Assembly: GCF_964340395.1 (NCBI RefSeq)
Contig: NC_135561.1
Span: forward strand, 1,405,001-1,467,500
Direction: 5' to 3'
From: Glandiceps talaboti
Taxonomy: Eukaryota > Hemichordata > Enteropneusta > Spengelidae
Length of the DNA: 62,500 nt
The translations under genes and the position numbers were made by a program. The notes beneath the pieces are model-generated. The model was given only the letters and a program-made list of their open reading frames with translations. It was not told where the DNA came from and did not search any database. Every line of letters starts with the position of its first letter. The first letter of the stretch is position 1. Of the stretch, positions 60,501-62,500 are shown piece after piece.

Positions 60501-62336
60501 AGATTACGTCACCAAATTACCCTAACAACTATGACGATAATTTGGATTGCCGTTGGGAAGTGTACACCTCTCCTGGTACACGTATTCACGTGACCTTCGA
60601 AGATTTTAAGCTCGAGGTCGAGTACGATGATCTTACTTTTTCAGACGATGAAAATCCAGAATTTGGCCTGAAATATAGTGGTAATGACGATCCTGTAGAT
60701 TTTACTTCACCTGATTCTCGTCTGATGATACACTTACAAACGGATATGTCTACATCAAGGAAAGGATTTAGCCTTATCGTAGAGGAGCAGAGTAGAGCAG
60801 GTAATTCTACCAAACGTTATTATTTCAATCAGAATTCAAACAAAATGTAAATTTAAAATCTAAATGACCCAAAATGTGATAGAAACCATTGTTCATTTAT
60901 CCATCATCATATTACATTGGATAAAAAAACATAAATTACCAAATAAATTTGGTTTGTTGTAAAAACGTTATAGAGTTTGCAATTGGGAATTCGACTACGA
61001 AAGACAGCCATACTAAACGAACACTATCATTTACGAAAGAGCTGCCCATATCGAAGATTTTCAGGAAAACTGTGAACAACACAGACATAAGTTGTGTATA
61101 CATTGTCTATTCACAGTTCTCAATGTCTGCTTTGTTAAAACTCTTTATTGAAATCTTTGGTGTGGTCTTTGCTTTCGTAAAATGTTATGTCTTTGAGACT
61201 TAGTCAAAATACAAACTGTCTTGTGTCAGAAATAAAACTCCGTACCGATGTGCAACGGAATGTAACAATCTTTGCCATGTTAGCCGAGTGCATGATAGAT
61301 TGGAAGTGCCGGTATTAAATCAGGAGGGAAATACCAGAATTTTACGTTTACTAACAACATTATACTCACAAGCCAACATACAGCCCTTAAAAAGGTAGTG
61401 TTCACTGGCTCTGTGCCATACAGCCACGCATAATAACAAAATACACATGCTACACTATGAGATAGTTTCTTGCTACACTGATTTCGTTTCAATTAATTGA
61501 AACAGTGCCACCTTCCACACATCTAATGCGGACATCACCAAACCATTGGCACCCGTGTGTCTGTGTCTAGTTGTGATACTTTAAATTATTTAGTTCATTT
61601 AGACTAACTGTATCAATTGCAAATTTGCTAACTTCAAGTTCAGAATGTGCAGTTTCTTATTGGTTTCTGCATTGTGGTATCAAACAGAGCCAGTGAACAC
61701 TAACCTGCAATGGACTGTAGCCTTGAAATATCCTCGCAAACTTTATACAAAATGCAGTTGCTAAAGCTTACATGATTGCACATGGACAAGCAGATTATGA
61801 AAGACACATTATACTTTTTGAACTTGCTATTTTCAACGAAAACGGTAGATGTCTTGGCACTATATTACAAATGGCTATCAATAGTCTCGCACATGCGCAC
61901 CTGACAACAGTGGCACTTTAAAAGACTGTATACTAATTCCAAATTTATCTTCTTTTTGTTGATGTTGTAGAAGAGCAGGATGTACACAACTGTACAAACT
62001 CCTATATCTTAGAAGATGGTGATATAGTAGACATCATGACGCCGTTATATCCATCTAATTACCCTAATGATGTGAATTGCAAAAGTCACGTGACGTCTTT
62101 GACCAATCAGATTGGAATTTACTTTCTTGATTTTAACCTTGAACAAGATTTCGATCTCATGAACATAAGTGTTGAAAATGGAAGGGGGGAGATAGTCAAT
62201 CTAATAAATCAGTATTCAGGCAATGTTCCGCCTCCAAATGTCACTGTTCCTTTCAAAAACATTACGCTTGATTTTTCATCCGATGAAATGTTCAGTGAAC
62301 GAGGATATTGGATACGTTTCAAAGCCATTTCACCAG
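42517..62336 (+). CDS. Type II membrane protein with Ser/Thr/Pro stalk and CUB domains (3' end outside window)
   Basis: Exons 42517-42570, 44199-44397, 58120-58659, 60303-60800 and 61971-62336 join in phase (552 complete codons) and end at a donor, so the gene continues rightwards. Residues 1-60 are cytoplasmic and include FDNPTY (22-27), an NPxY endocytosis/PTB motif of the LDL-receptor type. Lys58 and Lys60 precede a membrane helix (61-84), which suggests a type II orientation. Residues 85-317 are a Thr/Ser/Pro-rich, mucin-like stalk. CUB1 (318-427) shows C318/C347, ITSPNYPNNYDDN and the putative Ca-binding YDDL; CUB2 starts near residue 438 with TPLYPSNYPNDVNC. Both domains show only the first of the usual two disulfides. 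CUB2 has several N-glycosylation sites. The C-terminal part is unknown: a transmembrane serine protease or a CUB receptor are both possible. An acceptor-like site just before the ATG leaves the start somewhat open. Confidence 0.87.
43345..43531. repeat. 30-bp tandem repeat, about 6 copies
   Basis: Unit TAGCCCTCGGTAGACTATTA plus GTAACTGGGA at exact 30-bp spacing, in intron 1 of the CUB gene. Open frames on both strands follow from the 30-bp period. Confidence 0.95.
44411..44762. mobile_element. Foldback (long inverted repeat) element in the CUB gene, 13 bases after exon 2
   Basis: The left arm, about 44411-44556, is the imperfect reverse complement of 44626-44762. Matching pairs include GTTAAAGTGGCCATAT with ATATGACCACTTTAAC, TTTATTTTGGATTTTTAATT with its reverse, ACAACTGTACAATGTTTTTC, and AACATACACCAAGTCTG with CAGACTTGGTGTATGTT. 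About 70 bp separate the arms and there is no open frame. The structure fits a MITE or foldback element. A transcript of this intron would fold into a stem of about 140 bp next to the splice donor. Confidence 0.8.
44763..48334. other. Intron 2 of the CUB gene, first part; no exon seen
   Basis: About 3.6 kb of AT-rich unique sequence. No frame with phase-1 splice sites that would insert between exons 2 and 3 was recognised. The minus-strand frame at 47056-47352 is low-complexity and resembles nothing known. Confidence 0.45.
48335..48775 (+). mobile_element. 3' fragment of a non-LTR (LINE) retrotransposon
   Basis: An open frame from 48335 to TGA at 48686-48688 contains RSGRLRLPRTRTTRYKQSF followed by IPAAIKLHN. 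This matches the conserved end of LINE ORF2 proteins, where R-T-R-T-x-R-Y-K-x-S-F-I-P precedes the stop. The reverse transcriptase and endonuclease parts are missing, so it is a 5'-truncated dead copy. About 87 bases of 3' UTR run into a TTGTA pentanucleotide array, which may derive from its tail. It lies in CUB-gene intron 2 in the sense direction. Confidence 0.65.
48776..48933. repeat. (TTGTA)n pentanucleotide microsatellite
   Basis: About 31 TTGTA units with TTGCA variants, directly after the LINE 3' fragment. Long open frames on both strands are artefacts of the 5-bp period. Confidence 0.97.
48934..50471. other. CUB gene intron 2; no feature seen
   Basis: About 1.5 kb of unique sequence with no recognised exon or element. 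Confidence 0.45.
50472..50778 (-). mobile_element. Short TIR element (MITE-like), family copy B
   Basis: Both ends carry an imperfect terminal inverted repeat: TTTGGTTCCGGTTACCCGA at the left, and TGTGGTTCCGATTACGGGA when the right end is read on the minus strand. The roughly 305-bp body shares ordered blocks with 6423-6650 in the homeobox gene (see copy A), in opposite orientation. The 70-codon minus frame inside includes YRLEEQF, which also occurs in copy A. No transposase is present, so a transposase in trans would be needed. Confidence 0.7.
51030..51295. repeat. 30-bp degenerate tandem repeat, about 8 copies
   Basis: Unit core GGCATAGGTAAAACAACCAG followed by GCCACTTTAC, with copies diverged at the edges. 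In CUB-gene intron 2. The minus-strand open frame is a repeat artefact. Confidence 0.9.
52285..52725. promoter_or_regulatory. CRE-palindrome array on a 31-bp tandem repeat
   Basis: Seven perfect TGACGTCA sites (starts 52301, 52362, 52393, 52424, 52455, 52516 and 52712), plus several one-base variants (TTACGTTA, TTACGTCA). Four successive sites are exactly 31 bp apart, on a unit containing TGACGTCATTGAATCATTGA and TAACACAAATA. TGACGTCA is the consensus site for CREB/ATF proteins. The array is in CUB-gene intron 2, about 8 kb after exon 2. Enhancer function is an inference; it may simply be a minisatellite. Confidence 0.6.
53632..53790. repeat. ~46-bp tandem repeat, about 4 copies
   Basis: AGTATGTAGTAGTATGTAAT, GCTATGAATACAAAGCC and close variants follow one another in CUB-gene intron 2. 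Confidence 0.85.
53791..55145. other. CUB gene intron 2; no feature seen
   Basis: About 1.35 kb of unique AT-rich sequence with a G-rich patch near 54185-54235. No exon was recognised. Confidence 0.45.
55146..57296. repeat. 54-bp minisatellite, about 40 copies
   Basis: The unit contains CCCTTTAATATACAGCCAAA, ATCACACCCCAAGATGTATA and AACTTAGCTTGTGT. Copies are nearly identical. Rarer variants (CCCTTAATATA near 56226, 56495 and 56763, each followed by a copy with one C fewer) recur every 268-269 bp, which is a five-unit higher-order repeat. Because 54 is divisible by 3, frames of up to 288 codons are open on both strands (18-residue repeats). These are not taken as genes. Confidence 0.97.
57297..58119. 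other. CUB gene intron 2, last part; no feature seen
   Basis: About 820 bp of unique sequence ending with the acceptor ATTATTTTAG before exon 3. Confidence 0.5.
59433..59706. repeat. Purine-rich minisatellite (GGGAAGGTGGTTGGAAGGGAGAT-like)
   Basis: About 275 bp of variable units built from GGGAAGGTGG, TTGGAAGG and GGGAGATG, almost pure G/A/T on the + strand, in CUB-gene intron 3. Many GG and GGG runs on one strand give strong G-quadruplex potential. Open frames on both strands are repeat artefacts. Confidence 0.93.
59930..60196. repeat. (CATC)n/(CATA)n/(GACA)n microsatellite
   Basis: About 265 bp of four-base units, just upstream of CUB-gene exon 4. Frames of repeating MYVC on the minus strand are artefacts. 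Confidence 0.97.
61393..61705. mobile_element. Candidate short inverted-repeat element in CUB-gene intron 4
   Basis: TAGTGTTCACTGGCTCTGT (61396-61414) is exactly reversed at 61684-61702, and the match extends a few bases outward with one gap (GGTAGTG against GGTTAGTG). The ends are about 310 bp apart and nothing between them codes. The spacing fits a MITE, but target-site duplications were not verified. Confidence 0.45.
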
Positions 62337-62500
62337 GTGAGTCTTTCCACTGGTTATTCTATGAACAACAGGTGCACTATTTGGTATACTCTTGCATATC
62401 ATATCTTCTTTCACACCGGTTAACAAGATTTTGGTGCTCATAGAACTGTCACCTGATAAAAATATGAAAAATCAAAAGAAGGGTATTTCAGAGCAAAACA

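Overview
The window is nuclear DNA of an animal, most likely an invertebrate. It carries spliceosomal genes with GT-AG introns, an SLC22-type transporter, a homeobox gene split at the position typical of PRD-class homeodomains, a microsomal cytochrome P450 and a membrane-anchored CUB protein. The DNA is AT-rich and unusually full of micro- and minisatellites. I cannot name the species from the sequence. Four protein genes and one tRNA gene are supported. All four protein genes lie on the + strand and each was assembled by hand from splice sites with matching phases.

Layout: (1) 101-3894, the last six exons of an SLC22-like organic ion/carnitine transporter whose 5' part lies left of the window. 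(2) 5616-8739, a three-exon gene for a 379-residue divergent homeodomain protein. (3) 10340-17942, a complete twelve-exon cytochrome P450 (508 residues) with a TATA box and a poly(A) signal. (4) 18466-18539, a tRNA-Asn(GTT) gene on the minus strand, facing a truncated inverted copy of itself. (5) 18.9-42.5 kb, about 24 kb with no convincing protein gene, dominated between 20.86 and 28.63 kb by three unrelated minisatellite families (35, 44 and 66/56 bp), then dinucleotide and tetranucleotide blocks, short tandem arrays and foldback elements. (6) 42517-62336 and beyond the right edge, the 5' part of a type II membrane protein with a cytoplasmic FDNPTY motif, one membrane segment, a Ser/Thr/Pro-rich stalk and at least two CUB domains. 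Its second intron is about 13.7 kb and holds foldback elements, a LINE 3' fragment, an array of CRE-type palindromes and a 2.1-kb 54-bp minisatellite.

The four genes do not look like members of one pathway. Their association appears to be ordinary eukaryotic gene neighbourhood, and nothing resembles an operon, a biosynthetic cluster or a defence island. The more unusual material is the divergent homeodomain, the P450 with a helix-C His in place of the usual Trp, the helically phased CRE minisatellite, the higher-order repeats inside two large satellites, and several small inverted-repeat elements, two of whose families occur twice in the window.

Limits: exon structures rest on reading frame, splice sites and family resemblance read by eye, with no alignment or transcript data. 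Untranslated exons and any small exon hidden in the long CUB-gene intron cannot be excluded.
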